From Phoronis australis (taxonomy: Eukaryota; Phoronida; Phoronidae): 64,000 nucleotides of DNA. Below the pieces are notes generated by a model. That model searched no databases. It worked only from the letters and a program-made list of their open reading frames with translations, and was not told the DNA's origin. The DNA is taken from the NCBI GenBank assembly GCA_002633005.1, contig NMRA01000030.1, positions 70,305 through 134,304 on the forward strand, read 5' to 3'. The position numbers and the translations under genes were made by a program. This document shows positions 28,402 through 41,394 of this stretch, piece by piece (within the stretch, counting starts at the first letter, position 1; the number at the start of each line of letters is the position of its first letter).

Positions 28402-31279
28402 TTTGGCTACGAGGCTGTATCATCTTGAGCCTAACCACGCCCATCCCTCCCCCTTGTCATAAATCGTCATCTTTCCAATACCACTCATCCTCGAGTGATA
28501 ACATAATATGTGAACGCTCCCTTACAAACCTCACAGTCTCTTGGCTGGGGGAGCTAAATCTCACTCGATAAATGGTAAAGTAATGCAGTCAGCAAATGTC
28601 TTAGCCTACATACAATGGTGTGGAGTATTAGCGAATTGAAATAAAATCAGAACAACACAAACGAATTTGTTCTTTTACAGCTGTAGTCAAACTAGTACGT
28701 TCAGCGAGCTTATCACGTCCACAAACAGTCCCTAAAGTGCGTTTGGGGCCGTAAAACTGATGACATCAGCGTTCTCTTCAAATGTGATGTTATTGAACCG
28801 ATAAGTGATACGTGCAATAGGTGTCGCTAGTAATTTTATCCCACCTTTTACACCAGTTGAAGATTTCATTTGCAAATACTGTTTGATGCGATGTAGAAAG
28901 TATACAACGAAATAAAAAGACAGCAATTACATATATTATTATTATTATAATAAGGCTTATCTTTCTTGTTTTCATGGTGGGCACGCAATATCTTCTTACG
29001 ACCGAGAGATTGTATCAGTCACTCGTCCACTAATTTATCATCACTTTGGTGATGGTCCTCCATTCAAACAGGTTTCCCAATATGCGTTACGGACAATTCA
29101 ATTCCTTTCAATCCAGGGTTATCACACAGGAAGGGTTGATAGCTACTGCTGCCTATTCACTGATATTTCTGACGTCATATCCGGTGTAAACACAGCGTAT
29201 TTTGGGTAATAATGAGTGAGGCTTACAATTATGGAACTACTTTCCTGTTAGAAATGAAGATTGTGAACATTCCGGCCTTTTATTAACTTTCATTTCCTTC
29301 ACACAGTTTTAATAAATTGTTGATTTATAAAAGCAGTATCCTGTGTTTTGGTCTTTGCTTACTACAAATGTGCAAAAATATCGCGGTCGCCGCATTAGCT
29401 TTTCCGTTACAGCCTCATAAACATAGGAATGTCTGGCAAAATGTGGAATTTGCATGGGTTACTGAGAAGCCACATCTAATTAAATTAATAATTGAAATCA
29501 TTGATCAATTTCGTTGCACAATGTCAGTTTTGTTTCTAGAATTATTTAATTATATTTCCTGATTTCTGATCTTACGTCGGAGTAAAAGAACTCAAACTCA
29601 ACGCAAAATCAATTTTTTTCAAATTGATCAATAATCCGCTATTTGAAATAATCATATTCAAAATTTCATAATTTAGTCAATGTCGTAAAACGCTTTACGG
29701 CTTTTTGGCAAACTGTTCCCCCTAAATTAAAGAAGTCTTGCCGAAATAACAAATCAAAAATTATACTAAGTTTTGGTAATTCCTTTTTCAAATGAGGCCC
29801 TTGGACCCGGAACTTGTATAACTGATTGGGTAGCCCAATACACTGAATTCGTCACGCCTCTTTCGCCGGTCCTATGACTCCTATGTGCACAGGCAGTGAA
29901 GAATATGCCCTGCAACGAGAGATTCTCTTTCTCTTAACTATTTGATGACTGATAGAAGAATGCGAGACGCACGTGACGAGGACTTCACGTGCAGATCTGT
30001 AATTGATTTTGAGCCGAGTACCTAACTGAATGAATGAAGGCGCGGATCCAGAAATACAGGGGTATCTCAATAAACGATTGTTTATTTACTAAGTGCTCAA
30101 TCAATCATATTGTTATTTATCATTACGATAATTGTTACTTTTTGTGTGTCGTGAAAAAGTTTTACATACAAGATAAGCAGTAAACGTTGATTTATGTTCA
30201 TTAACCACTAGCCTCTATAATAGTGCAGACTAATTACAGACTAAAAAGCTGTACGGGTTCTTTGTCTATCAAGGACAACTTTCCGTTAGTCTATAGGTCT
30301 GTGCCCTTTAATTCCAACCGCTACACATCTTGCGCAAGCGTACGCTAATTATTGTCACGGAGGCCAAAAGGACACACCGTGATCTCTATTATTGCTGACG
30401 AATAGATAAAACAGCGACTATTGTATCACTATCATTGAGTCTGCAGGCGTACGCGCACAGAACCGCATCACTCTCTAGGGGGAACAACCGCAACCGAAAA
30501 ATTGACGAGTTCTTTTCATCAACCCGTCTCCCATTTCACGTGTTTGTTTACTTTCCACCTCAAGATAATGATGAGAAAATAGAAAATACTGGATTCAAAC
30601 CACCTTTGTTGCTTTTGGCGGGATTAAACGCACGCGAATGAAACGAATGCGTTTTGCTGCATTATAATCTGATTAGAGACCGGTGACGATTTTTTTGTTC
30701 AAGGACAGGTGCTGAATATGACGGTTGATATACTGTCTAAGGTATTAGGCATGTGCCTCTTTTTTGTCATCGTCACGTGTGTTCTGCATTTATCACGCAA
30801 CTTGCCACTGTCACACCTCCCACCTTTGACTGTTAAACCGTTTTCATGATAACACGGGTCTGACAGTTTTAATTTACCTGGACATGAATTTGCATATTGA
30901 GCGGGAACCGAAAATAGTGTTGTCTGCTTGAGTACGGTAGCCAAAGTTGCATTTGGCTCAGGCCCATCTAAGATATCACAAAGGGGCCGCTGAGTGCAAT
31001 GTCTAAAGAAATGATGAACACGAAAACTGTATACGGAGGCCTTTTTTTTCTTTTATTTGTTATGATCATCACTGGGGTGCTGCGGGGCCACTTGGCCGCA
31101 TGAACCCGCCTTTGTTTTGAAAACATGGCACTGACCATCAGTGCGAATGTTTGATAACGGCTATGCACACTTCACAATGTGGAGCACGTCTACATTCGCA
31201 TATAACTTGTTTCATGCGAGTTTGGCAAGTCTGAACGAGATATTTTTCATTTGCATGGTAAGCCAAACTAGCTTGTATG
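28402..31279. other. Non-coding stretch
   Basis: No exon recognised. It contains an ATT/TAT microsatellite near 28932-28952, a TGACGTCA at 29170 and scattered short ORFs without motifs. Confidence 0.4.
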
Positions 31280-31284
31280 AGACC

Positions 31285-31601
31285 CATAGGCGGATTTAGG
31301 GGGGGCAGGAGGCTCGACCCCACCCCACCCCCCTTGGCTGCCGCCAAAAAAATAAAACAGCAAGAGCGTGAGGAAATATTGAGTCCAGTAATTAATCCCG
31401 ATAATTAACATGAGGGCTCAGACCCCATTTCAAGCGTGCGAGCGAGACCACCGGTGCAACCGTTTTGCGGGTTTTTTTTCAGTCGGCCGAGGAATTCGGG
31501 CACCCCTAGAATTCCAGCTGCGTGCGCCCACCCGACCGTACTTTGCGGTTGCCCGAGAAAAAGTGTTGGGCCCCCGTCATGTTATCCTAGATCCGCCACT
31601 G
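31285..31601. mobile_element. Family C TIR transposon, 317 bp
   Basis: Begins CATAGGCGGATTTAGG and ends CCTAGATCCGCCACTG (inverted match). It is flanked by AGACC on both sides (31280-31284 and 31602-31606), a 5-bp target duplication. The interior is G/C-rich with no intact ORF. Related by its termini to 57582-57846 and to family B. Confidence 0.85.
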
Positions 31602-31654
31602 AGACCCTTGCTGTCCTGTCAGATTATCTCCACTTGTAACCACATGCGGTATTT

Positions 31655-31940
31655 TCAGACGAAAGAGCACGGCCTTAATTTTGCAATATCGAGTATTTCT
31701 GCTTTTGATAACGGCTTCATTTCTTCTGCTACTGTTTCTCGAAAATTGTCTCGTTGTCGAGCTATGTTGAAGCGGACTCGCGAAATCTCTTCGATTTCTG
31801 CCACTTGTTTTTTGTAATTCTGAGTGTCGCAGCCGAGTCGTGGACGAGATGGTCTCGGCACCTGATGACTGAAGTCGCTTTCTCATCAGGGGACCTTCGG
31901 TTTACCAAAGCTTCGCCGAAACGTCGCTTATCTTTCCGAC
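31655..31940 (-). other. ORF and palindrome of uncertain origin
   Basis: On the minus strand, 31861-31655 reads QVAEIEEISRVRFNIARQRD then ETVAEEMKPLSKAEILDIAK, a charged helical stretch. Upstream (31861-31890) is CCTGATGA, then 14 nt, then TCATCAGG, followed on the plus strand by CTTCGCCGAAACGTC. This mix is reminiscent of Penelope-like element ends, but no reverse transcriptase or GIY-YIG segment is present, so the identity is open. Confidence 0.25.
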
Positions 31941-33642
31941 TAGACAGCGATAGTTAAGTTATCGCTAAGATACCAAACGACGCAGTTCATTCGTACTCTC
32001 AAACTAATATTGAGTAGTGGGTTCTAGGCTAATTGAAAATAGTTCTGCCATTTATGAGTGTTCATGAAAATGATCAGTGACACTCTTCATCAAATATGCT
32101 TTCTCTTATTTATTTACGTGTGTTTGTTGCGATCACGTCGGCTACGCTACAATAACAAAGGACACTTTTTGCGAATCCCGCGTGATCGTGTATCGTTGTC
32201 GCGACCTCTACCGATATCTCCTACAAAGTTTTGCACTGGCCTTTCCCACTACATCGAAGTTTCGGTTAGTACCTAAGCTTTGCTTTTCAATCCTACTGTT
32301 TTCAGGGAAGTTTCGCTTACAGATTATCTGCCAGAATTAACCATTCCCACTAACCGAAACTTCGGTTATTAAAAGAAAAGTTTCTCCTCTAATGGGAAAG
32401 CCGACTTATGATGTCGTCATGCGTTACAAATTTCGAACAAGTGCCCCTGTGCTGGGGCGGTGGTTGGCTTCGGTTGGTCATCGAATGGCGAGACACGCGA
32501 CGTCACTAGCTTTAACAAGCGAATGGATTATGCTGCGTTGTGGAACGAATCCCTCGGAGATGAATGTGAAGTGACGTCAGTTCAACTGAAATCAAATACA
32601 AGACGTCTGAAAAGGGACAAACCGCTTTGGCACCGGCATGTGCTTCACATGCAGGCAAGAATGTAATATTTTGAATAAAGCCAGCCGGAACTAAACTCGT
32701 CGTATAACTTCAAATTGCCTGCCTCCAACGTTCGCAAACTGGACAATGAGGTTTTGTTATGCCGCCGGAACGTATTATTCGGCTTTGAGATCACGTGCAA
32801 CGTCACTGTGTTTCCACTTACCATCACCCAATACCGAGTTAGTATTACAGATACTACTTCACTTGTTGTCTTAAGCTCCAGACATAGATTATAATACCCG
32901 TCATTTTCACAAAATTATGTTGAGCTGTGGCGGCCATTTTGTTGATGCACCTCCAAAAACCCATATTTTATACTGTTTAAGTATTGAAAAGTTCTCGTGT
33001 ACTTTAACTACGTGGCTCTCCATTAAAATGCTGTTACTGAAGTTTTTAACTGTGAAAAATAAAAAACTTTTAGAGTTTCCAATCTTTAAATAATAAACCG
33101 ATTGAATCGGTGTCGCTGAGTCTCAACAGTGTGTTCGATTTCATGACCTCGGTCAGTGGATATTATGATACAAAACTCGCTTTGATAACTGGTCAAATCT
33201 TCTTTGACATCCTGATAACCAGATGATTATATGCTGACATTGTTGGGTAATTATTAGCGGAGTATCTTGTTGTTTGACATCATATCTCAACTCTAAATTA
33301 CATTAGGTGCAAAGTGAGTTTGCCAATAAGGCGATACCTGTAGGTTACCAATGACGGGCAATTCGAGAGTCACAAGTATCACAGATTGTTTTGTGAAGCT
33401 AAAAGCAAAAGAAAAACACGTTCACATAAGAAAATCATGCTTTTGATGAAAAATAAAGGTCTGAGCAACAACTAAAGTGTTGCCTGAGATAAATTCTCGT
33501 ATTACCTCTTAGCTTTGGGGATTGCATCGAGTGTTCATTACTACAATATAAACCACAATAAAAATACCACTACTTTAAATCACAACAAAATACCACAGCT
33601 TCAACTGCTTGAACATGTGATACATACAAAGTGTTTATGTCT
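31941..33642. other. Non-coding stretch
   Basis: Contains a short inverted repeat of GAAGTTTCGGTTAGT (32256 against 32347-32361) and a TGACGTCA at 32572. Nothing else is recognised. Confidence 0.4.
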
Positions 33643-33838
33643 CATGCGCGACCCCCCCCCNTAGTGGGCAAAAAGGTCCGCCTCTGAGAAACAAAAAGAC
33701 CGAGAAAATGAGACACTAAACAAGCACGAACGCGGAATTCACAGGGGTGCCCCCGTTTTGTTTACGCTTTTTTGTTACCAAAAGGTCCACAACGTCAGGA
33801 ATTCGAGCCCCCCTGATTGAAGGCCGGGTGCGGGCATG
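33643..33838. mobile_element. Family A MITE, 196 bp
   Basis: Starts CATGCGCGACCCCC, ends GGGTGCGGGCATG, and is flanked by TGTCT on both sides (33638-33642 and 33839-33843). Internal blocks GGGCAAAAAGGTCCGCCTCT, ACCAAAAGGTCCACAACGTC and GGAATTCGAGCCCCCC match the other copies. It contains the N at 33661. Confidence 0.87.
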
Positions 33839-34013
33839 TGTCTTCATCTATCTCTTCTGGTAACATCGAAACACTGGGGTGGTAAAATCTTACAGTGACT
33901 TGGAATTGTGTGAAGGAAAAGTTAGCTCGTACCAACACACAAGAAAAGACGGGAGTTCTACTGATGATCACGTTACGGTATGTACACAATACGTAACGAG
34001 AGAGGCGTTGATG

Positions 34014-35300
34014 AAGTAATATCCCAAACCTTAAACTTAATGATGAAATCATTCCTAGAAAACAGTCGCACAGACATCTGGGTATACTGTTAGATGAAAA
34101 ACTCTCATTCACCCCTCACGTTCGGGAGCTCGTACAAAAAACTCAGGAACTAATTAACCCACTTAAGCTTGTCTCTCGTCATCTGAATTCTACACATTTA
34201 GAAGTTTTGTTCAAGTCCTTTGTACTTCCACACATTGATTATTGTGATATTATATATCAGTCTGCCAATACGGGTGCACTCCAACATTTGGAGAAGTTAC
34301 AATATCAAGCCGCCTTACTCATAACTGGAGCTTACAGGGGATCCAATAGTGTTAAGGTTTTGAATAATCTCAAGTGGCCCAAACTGTCTACTCGACGCAA
34401 TCTTCACATGACCACATTTACGTTCAAGGTAATAAACAATGTCAACAACGTGTCTGTCAAAAAAATATTTGATCTATATATTAGACAAGGCCATCGTAGT
34501 GATTTGAGATTCTCCACCCCATATGCAATTCCTCCGTCGTTCAGTCAGGCATTCAGAAGGTCTACAGTCATGATGTGCATCAACAACTGGAATTCTCTTC
34601 CAGTCTCTGTTAAGGAAAGCAACTCTTTTACGAGTATAAAAAATAATTTTAGAACTGTTTTTCATAATTTTGATAACTCAACACCCTTGACTCAATTCTC
34701 CCTTACCCGCGATAACGAAATAGCATTGTACAGATCAAGATGTGGCCTTTTCCTCAACTCTGACAAGTTCAGGCACAACTTTAGTAATGTCTCTCCAAAC
34801 TGTAAATGTGGTGACCATCAATCTTATCCTCATATTTTCTTCAAATGTCCCCTCATCGAATACCTGAGAGACTCACTCTTTCGTGCACTCAATGATAACC
34901 AATCAATTGTTAACGCTCTCAATTCTTGTAACAATATCCCTACTAGAGTTACATTATTACTGAATGGTAGTCCTAACCTTGACTTTGTTCTCAACGAATT
35001 CCTCCTAAGCAACGTTAGCAAATTTTTATGTACCGTTTATCAATATTGTTGCATCTGATTTCCCTACATGAATCTGTACATATTTTTGTTTTTATATATC
35101 TGTAATAGCATGTCTAAGTATTGGAATACTTATTTTAGATACTACTTAATTGTATATACCTCTATGTATATAAGTTTCATTTATGAATTGTTTACAACCC
35201 AGATATAATGCTTCGCGATTTCTGGGTTTGTTATTATTTCTTTGTATGTTCTGTGTATCCTTCAATAAATATATATCACAGTGAAAAAAGTAATATCCCA
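34014..35300 (+). mobile_element. 5'-truncated non-LTR retrotransposon with target duplication
   Basis: The element occupies 34027-35287 between two copies of AAGTAATATCCCA (34014-34026 and 35288-35300), a 13-bp target-site duplication typical of LINE insertion by target-primed reverse transcription. It holds the C-terminal part of a reverse-transcriptase ORF followed by a roughly 230-nt 3' UTR with AATAAA at 35264. The 5' end is missing, as in most LINE copies. The open frame and clean duplication suggest a fairly recent insertion. Confidence 0.92.
34027..35058 (+). pseudogene. LINE reverse-transcriptase C-terminal fragment (CR1/L2-type)
   Basis: 343 codons open from the 5' truncation to TGA at 35056, with no start codon of its own. 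Seen: HLGILLDEKLSFTPHVREL (RT thumb/connection), SFVLPHIDYCDIIYQSAN, LEKLQYQAALLITGAYRG, NNLKWPKLSTRR and NNWNSLPVSVKES, then a Cys-rich tail CKCGDHQSYPHIFFKCP. These blocks in this order are typical of CR1/L2/jockey-group ORF2 ends. The catalytic RT fingers/palm with YADD and the endonuclease are absent, so the copy cannot be autonomous. Confidence 0.9.
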
Positions 35301-36330
35301 CCGACGTGACATTATTCTGCGTATCGACCGAGACCGAACTTTGTATTTATCCCATACGCTTTGAATTCCTAAGTTTCTTTCATTTTTTTCGGCAGACTTC
35401 ACCCAGACAGTTCACTTGGCGGATGACATCCTATATGTATGTAGTTGCGCATTATGTTACAGGTTTTCTCTACTTAAACTAAGAGTTTTAAATGTAACGA
35501 TTTATTACTTGAACAGAGATAACAAAGATAAAAACAAAGTTAATAGTGCATTGAACTTGTAACTTTTCCTGAAAATAATTAAATAACAACAGTATTTAAC
35601 ATTGTAGTTACCGAGGAATCGATACCTGAGTTGCACAGACGACATAAGATTTAGCAAATGAAAACCGAGACAGAAGTGCCATATAATTAACAGTTTTGTA
35701 CAGTTTTGAATGTTGTGTTTGAGACAACTTTACTTCATAAAACTATTTTGGGAAAGTTTGATGATCGATCCGGCTAGCGATATCGAGTTGACATTGACCT
35801 ACACTTTTTTGAACTTTCCATGTCAGAGGTCACGGGAGTGCAATACGGAAAACAATACCAAGAGGCCGTATTGCACTCAACTTATTCAGCGCGTTTGGGA
35901 TCAACACCAATATGAATGTGATCATCACAAGTAACGTCATTTCTTTTGTGTTGGCCACAACATATCCATTAATTCATGTATTATTTTAAAAAATGATGGT
36001 TGTAGCAACGTTTTACGGGTACGTACCTGGTAACCGAATTTTTCACGTGTACCAAAAATCTCAGGGCCTGTAAATCCGCTCAACAGTCAAAAGTGCCGAC
36101 TACCCAACTTTTCACTCCACTTAATTATCAATTCTTGTGACCGCAGTCTAATTTTAAATCTCTCACAATACGAAGAACTTTTATCACCAAAAACCAAATC
36201 TAGAATTACCTGTTCTTTGAGATTAACAACTCGTTTGTCGGATATAAAGACTTTAACATTCATAAACAGGTTGAGCACAAGCCTTCACTTGTGACGGGCA
36301 GAGTTCTCATAATGGGTAGCAATAGAAAAA
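35301..36330. other. Non-coding stretch
   Basis: AT-rich DNA downstream of the LINE. No exon or repeat family recognised. Confidence 0.4.
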
Positions 36331-36480
36331 GTGTCAATCGGCTAACTTCAGAATACCACTCGCAGAATGTCAATCGACGAACTCCGGAACACCGAAACTG
36401 ACAAAATGTCAACCGGCTAACTCCGGAACACCACAACTTACAGAATGTCAATCGGTTAACTCCGGAACACCACAACTCAC
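36331..36480. repeat. 39-bp minisatellite, four units
   Basis: Units of about 39 bp, close to ATGTCAATCGGCTAACTCCG followed by GAACACCACAACTTACAGA. The first unit is shorter and more diverged. 39 is a multiple of three, so the minus strand shows a spurious repetitive ORF (CSGVSRLTFC repeats). Confidence 0.88.
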
Positions 36481-39400
36481 TAGTACATGTAGCTTATGGG
36501 ATTGAAATGAAACTTTCAGATAATTTAAAAAACTGTGACAGCGTTTTTGACATCTCATGATGAAAAACATCAAAAGGAATTCAATCTTGGTCATTTTCTT
36601 GTTCTTCAAGTAAGTTTCATTTCTGCTAAATTTTACCTAAAATACTTGGTTATGTGGCCCAATAAATGGCGGATTGATGGATTGATATTATGTACAAAAA
36701 CGCTCTCTTAAGTTTTATAAAGGTTACACGTTTGTTGATTTAAGTTTACTGTAGATATTTGGATAAATGACTTACTATTTGGGTTACCTATTATTGTGCT
36801 CAACATCGTCGTTAAAAAGCACATTTTAGGTCAACAATGTCGCGTGACGGGAGTACAAACGCCCATGCTTTGCGATTATAATATTTGAGACATATAAAAT
36901 CCCATAGAATGACAATTAGTATTTAAAAGAGTTCTAAACTAAAAGTAACCTTGGTTACGAAGCGTTGATCACGTAATGTCAGTAGTTGACAGAGCATAAC
37001 AAGTAGGTGTTAGCCACGTTTTAGTTTAAGAAATGTCAACGAACTTGCTGCCACGACATTGCAATATCGAGCGTCACTGTTGCTTGTAAACTGTCACGTA
37101 TAATTATTTTCAGCAATAAGAACAAGTGAAAACATTAGTATGAACAGTTTGGTTCAATTTTTCCCAAGGATTTACCATTTCCATTTTAACTGAAAATACA
37201 CAATTACGAGCGAATCCACGAGGTACTAAGGGTGACAGTCCAATATTTTGACTACTATAGTGTACTTTGTTATGCAAGTTAGCACGGATAATCCGACCCA
37301 TTGCTAGCAATTGTAACGTGTATAAAAGGCTCTTCATTGAAATGAGATTTGGAAAACAACCCTAAGGTGATTGTAATCTAACCTAGAACTAAAAGAAATC
37401 TTTTTGTAACAATAAACGTTTTATGGTAAATAAACCATTCAGATATAGAAATTAGAAAACGGTGTCCATACCACTGGCGGATCTGGGATGTCGTAAAGGG
37501 AATAATAACAATTTTCGAAGGAAGAATATCTGCGCATGCCGTAAAAACTATAGGTCGTGTCCGCGGGAGGGATAGGGGTCCCCTGCCGCCAATTCCACAA
37601 TTCTTTCGTTGTGCATCAAGGCGTGAAAATACAGCCATCTGAGCGGCCCGTCCCTTATGCACCTTCTGTGGGAGTGCGCCCCGCGGGTTGACACTCGCCT
37701 GGGTAACTTGTCTGTCTTTTGCGGTAAGTATGTTCAAGAATCGAACCAGTCCCTGATCCTCCCAAGTATTAAGAACAATCAAAACAAATCAACGTCAACA
37801 AGCAATTGCCACCATAACAATAGCTGTGCAAACTGTGGCGACAGGAGCTTGGAGAGTAGGAAAGTAATAAGCGCTTGATTAACTTCAAAAGTTTCAACGA
37901 ATGCATTCCTCAGAAAAGAATTGTGTACGTTAACATGTGTACTGCGGTGGTTTCTGAAAAAAAACATATGGCGTTTTTTCCTTCTAGATAATAAAATTTC
38001 TTTCCTTTGTTGTTTTAAGCTCAGAAAGTCAATGAAACAGATTTCAGGTTTTTCATGACTTAGTTCATTTACTGATAAAACTTTGGTATCAAGTGTTTGC
38101 TTGATTCTGGCCTTGGAAAGAATTGATAGGGGAAAATGTTGACACCATATTGATGACGACAAAGGGTCTCATTTTTGTGGAGGAAGGCGTTTTTATAGCT
38201 CATGTAGAATATTATATTTATAAGCTTATTTGCTGATTACAGAGTTTCTTTACGCGAAATGACTTTAACCAAACCGCGCCTCCATTTCAACATTATTGGC
38301 AATAACGCCAAAACGTCCTTCAAAACATATGTTTAAATAAGCTAAGGTAATTAAGCGATCTCGCAAAGTATGGAAATTCATGGACAAAATTAGTAAATAA
38401 AGTCACAAGCGTTGTCTACCTAACAGTTGATATTTCTTCACAATTCTGTATAAATTATATGAAATTACACCCTAGTAGCTGTAAGCGTGATGTTCTCATT
38501 GGTGTCTTTAACCAACAGTAAATATTACGCAACCGTCTCAGGCACACACAAGTCAATGACTTGGATGGACGATTAGAGCAGATTCGATAGCAATGTCTTC
38601 AGATTTATTGCATAAATCTGTGTACTTTCACTTTAATGAAAGGAGGGCTAACGTTTTCAGTTGACAAGTTGTTTTAGTTAAGTAAACTTATTTTAGTAGT
38701 AGACGTTTAAAACTCGTTTCTGTGCATTAACCTGTTCCAGGATTTAACGCCTTGGGATTTTTGAAAATAACCAATTGACAGTTAATGAGAAATACGATTG
38801 GCTTCTAAATACACAGTTTCTGTTTATAATGTTAAAGGTAATGTCCCCGGTTTCAAATTAGGTTTTCATAATATTTGTTGTAATTTTTAGATTTCTTTTC
38901 CGCCAGCACAACTGAACAATTTAAAAATATTGTCGTCGTTGCGAACAAAATCATCCCCAAAACACAAAGGAAAAGGCTAATGAGTCATCTCAAAATTGTT
39001 ATGAAGTTGGATGACTTGGTACAAGTATTAAGAAATCACATACCTCGTCTAGTGATTTGGTTTTAGAAATTCTCCGCTACACATGCATGAATAAAGCAAT
39101 TAGATTATTCGTAAATAGCATTTATTCTTTACTGTTCGAATAAGAGCATCAAGGTACACCTGTATTTCAATGGCTTTCGGCGGGAACGTCCACCACTCTC
39201 AAACTACACAAGATCATTCGGAAGATTTATCATATTGAATGACTCCTATAACCTACTCTATCATCACAGGTACGTGTTCTTCCTACATTCACTACAGGTC
39301 GTTAGTATTGTCTTCCCTCATTTCGCCGTCAAAACGGTGTCTTAGTAAAATAAAAATTAAACTTTGACATACATGTAAGTTTGTCGGCAAGAAAAAGCTC

Positions 39401-40560
39401 AGGCGGCAATCTAAATCGTAGAAAAACAGGGTGCATTTTAATCTTGTTTTTATTTGACATCTGTAATCTCGTCACGAGCCACTTCAGTGAAAGTGCGACG
39501 TTTTGTAAGTACTTTGCTTCCGAAGAAGATAAATTAATTCAGATGATTTTGTTCACCTTTGAGCGTCACATGCGATAACTCTATGGACGCACAAGTTGAC
39601 TCATGCTCTACTGACACCAGACGGATATCCACTTGTGAAATTATATTTGCCGATGTTATGCAAAGTTTTACGCAACACAGTGACAAGGATGTTGAACCGT
39701 GTTCACAGATTTCACCGACTGACAGAACTGAATGTGGTGACGACATACATTGTATGCTACGACCGTAGTCGAAAATGTTACGCAGCCCGTGAATATACTC
39801 TTTATCCTGTGTTTCGTTGAAATCTCGAGACTGCTTTACAATTGTTCAGACTATGATGTTTTTGTAGACAGATAAACAAAACACCTGTTTGTGACCAGGT
39901 GCTCCTTTCGGACGAACAGTGCGAAAAGGGAACACGTCATGCATCTATATTCAACACTCTTGACATGTTGCGCAACAATTTTTTTATTTACTAGAGGATA
40001 ATAATGCGTTATCGGTTTAGAATATAACTTGACAAAAAGAAAAGTTTGGTATGCCAAAAATGCTTTCGGTAGGAACTATTCGTACGTTTTAGTCTACCTT
40101 TACTGTACAGTGGTACGCCGTGAAAACCTCGGAACAGTTTTGGCTATGCAAAAAGCAATTAAAAAGTAAACGACACATTTCACCAAATTTGAAGAAACAG
40201 ATTGTAAACAAGTTCACTTCCTGGAGCTGTGCAGATAATGTTGTATTATTTCTCAGAATTAGGAAAAGGGGTGAGAGGCGGTTAAGGATACATTTCATGG
40301 ATGTGAATCTGTCATATACATGTATATTGTACAACTATAACATGCACTTATTTTCGACAAGGCATTGCGACATTCTAATTCAAAATACGTTTCGGAAGCA
40401 TTTCTTTCGTCAAATTTCATCAAAACATACTGATTTATTTGTCGAGCTCCATTAACATGAAATTCTGTAAAGAGTTATGTGTGAGCAATATTTCAAAGTT
40501 GAAAGTCCAACTGCAGGTGCTAATTAGAATAGCCTCTATTGACAATTAAAACTGGCTCAC
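36481..40560. other. Non-coding stretch, about 4 kb
   Basis: No exon recognised. A single family-B/C-like end (CACTGGCGGATCTGGGA at 37472) has no partner end that I could find. TTACGCAA sites occur at 38525 and 39668. Confidence 0.4.
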
Positions 40561-40730
40561 ATGTCGCAAACATTTTAAGTCTGGTCTACACGCCTCCTGT
40601 AGGCCACATCACGTGACCTAATGAACAGATTTCTTCACCGACCGGGACACGAACCCGTTACCTTCAGCTAACCGTGCACGTGATGTGACCAGCAGGTGAC
40701 GTGCAGATTAGACTTCAAAATGTTTGCGAT
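40561..40730. mobile_element. Foldback element with tRNA-like B-box centre
   Basis: Left arm (40563-40618) and right arm (40670-40730) are imperfect inverted copies: TCGCAAACATTTT-AGTCT and CACATCACGTG-ACC blocks recur in inverse. In the 50-nt centre the minus strand reads ACGGGTTCGTGTCCCG, a T-arm-like hairpin matching the Pol III B-box GGTTCNANNCC except at one place. The structure is that of a short inverted SINE/MITE. Confidence 0.72.
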
Positions 40731-41040
40731 TTATATTTCCATGCCGGTTTAAGATTTACATATTTATACAAAACCTTACATGATTTAAATGTTAGGTAAC
40801 AGTACAAATAATGGCTTGTCTTGTCCTTGTCCTTGTTAGCTAAAGTAATACATCTCGTCATTAATTTTTGAAATTGCAATAATAAAACTGACAATTCGGA
40901 ACCTGTATTTTAAAGTTTTCTGACTATGTTTAATTACGTTTATCGTTCTCGCTACGCATTCGATTTCCACTAGGCCTTGCAATTCTTAAGCATTTATACG
41001 AAGCCCGTACTTCCCATGAGACGGGCGGGCGGGCTCAAAA

Positions 41041-41394
41041 ATGGGAAGGACGGACCCGAGGTGCAGTTGGGAAGGATCTGTGATGTCGCGGTATTGATGT
41101 CATTGTCGAGTGGCGATTCAAACCTTAAAATTTTGTTCACCTTGCCGTCACAGTACTAAAAATGTACGCCCACCCGAGCTGAAGTTTAATGTAAAAATAC
41201 ACTCCGCTACTGAAATTTCCGGTTCAGCACCCACTTAACACGGTTCCTATGGGGTTGCTAAAGATGTCCACTTGAAAAGCTGATCATTATTTACTACCAC
41301 AAGAGAATCACGCGGTGGCGCTACATTCTCTGTTCATTCAAGTAGGCCTAATTATTTGGTCTGTCCTTCCCATCAGAAGGTCCGTCCTTCCCAT
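41041..41394. mobile_element. Inverted-repeat element, about 350-400 bp
   Basis: ATGGGAAGGACGGACC at 41041-41056 recurs inverted at 41379-41394. Similarity extends outward through GGGCGGGCT against GGCTCGGGCT, so the full element runs to roughly 41020-41412. No ORF of note and no target duplication resolved. Confidence 0.65.

Noticed and set aside
31861-31922. Hammerhead-ribozyme-like CTGATGA ... GAAAC
   Set aside because: The two core strands are about 50 nt apart without a convincing stem II, and no cleavage-site stem could be drawn. A palindrome explains CTGATGA on both strands.
37472-37600. Another family B/C transposon
   Set aside because: Only one end (CACTGGCGGATCTGGG) is present; no matching second end or target duplication.
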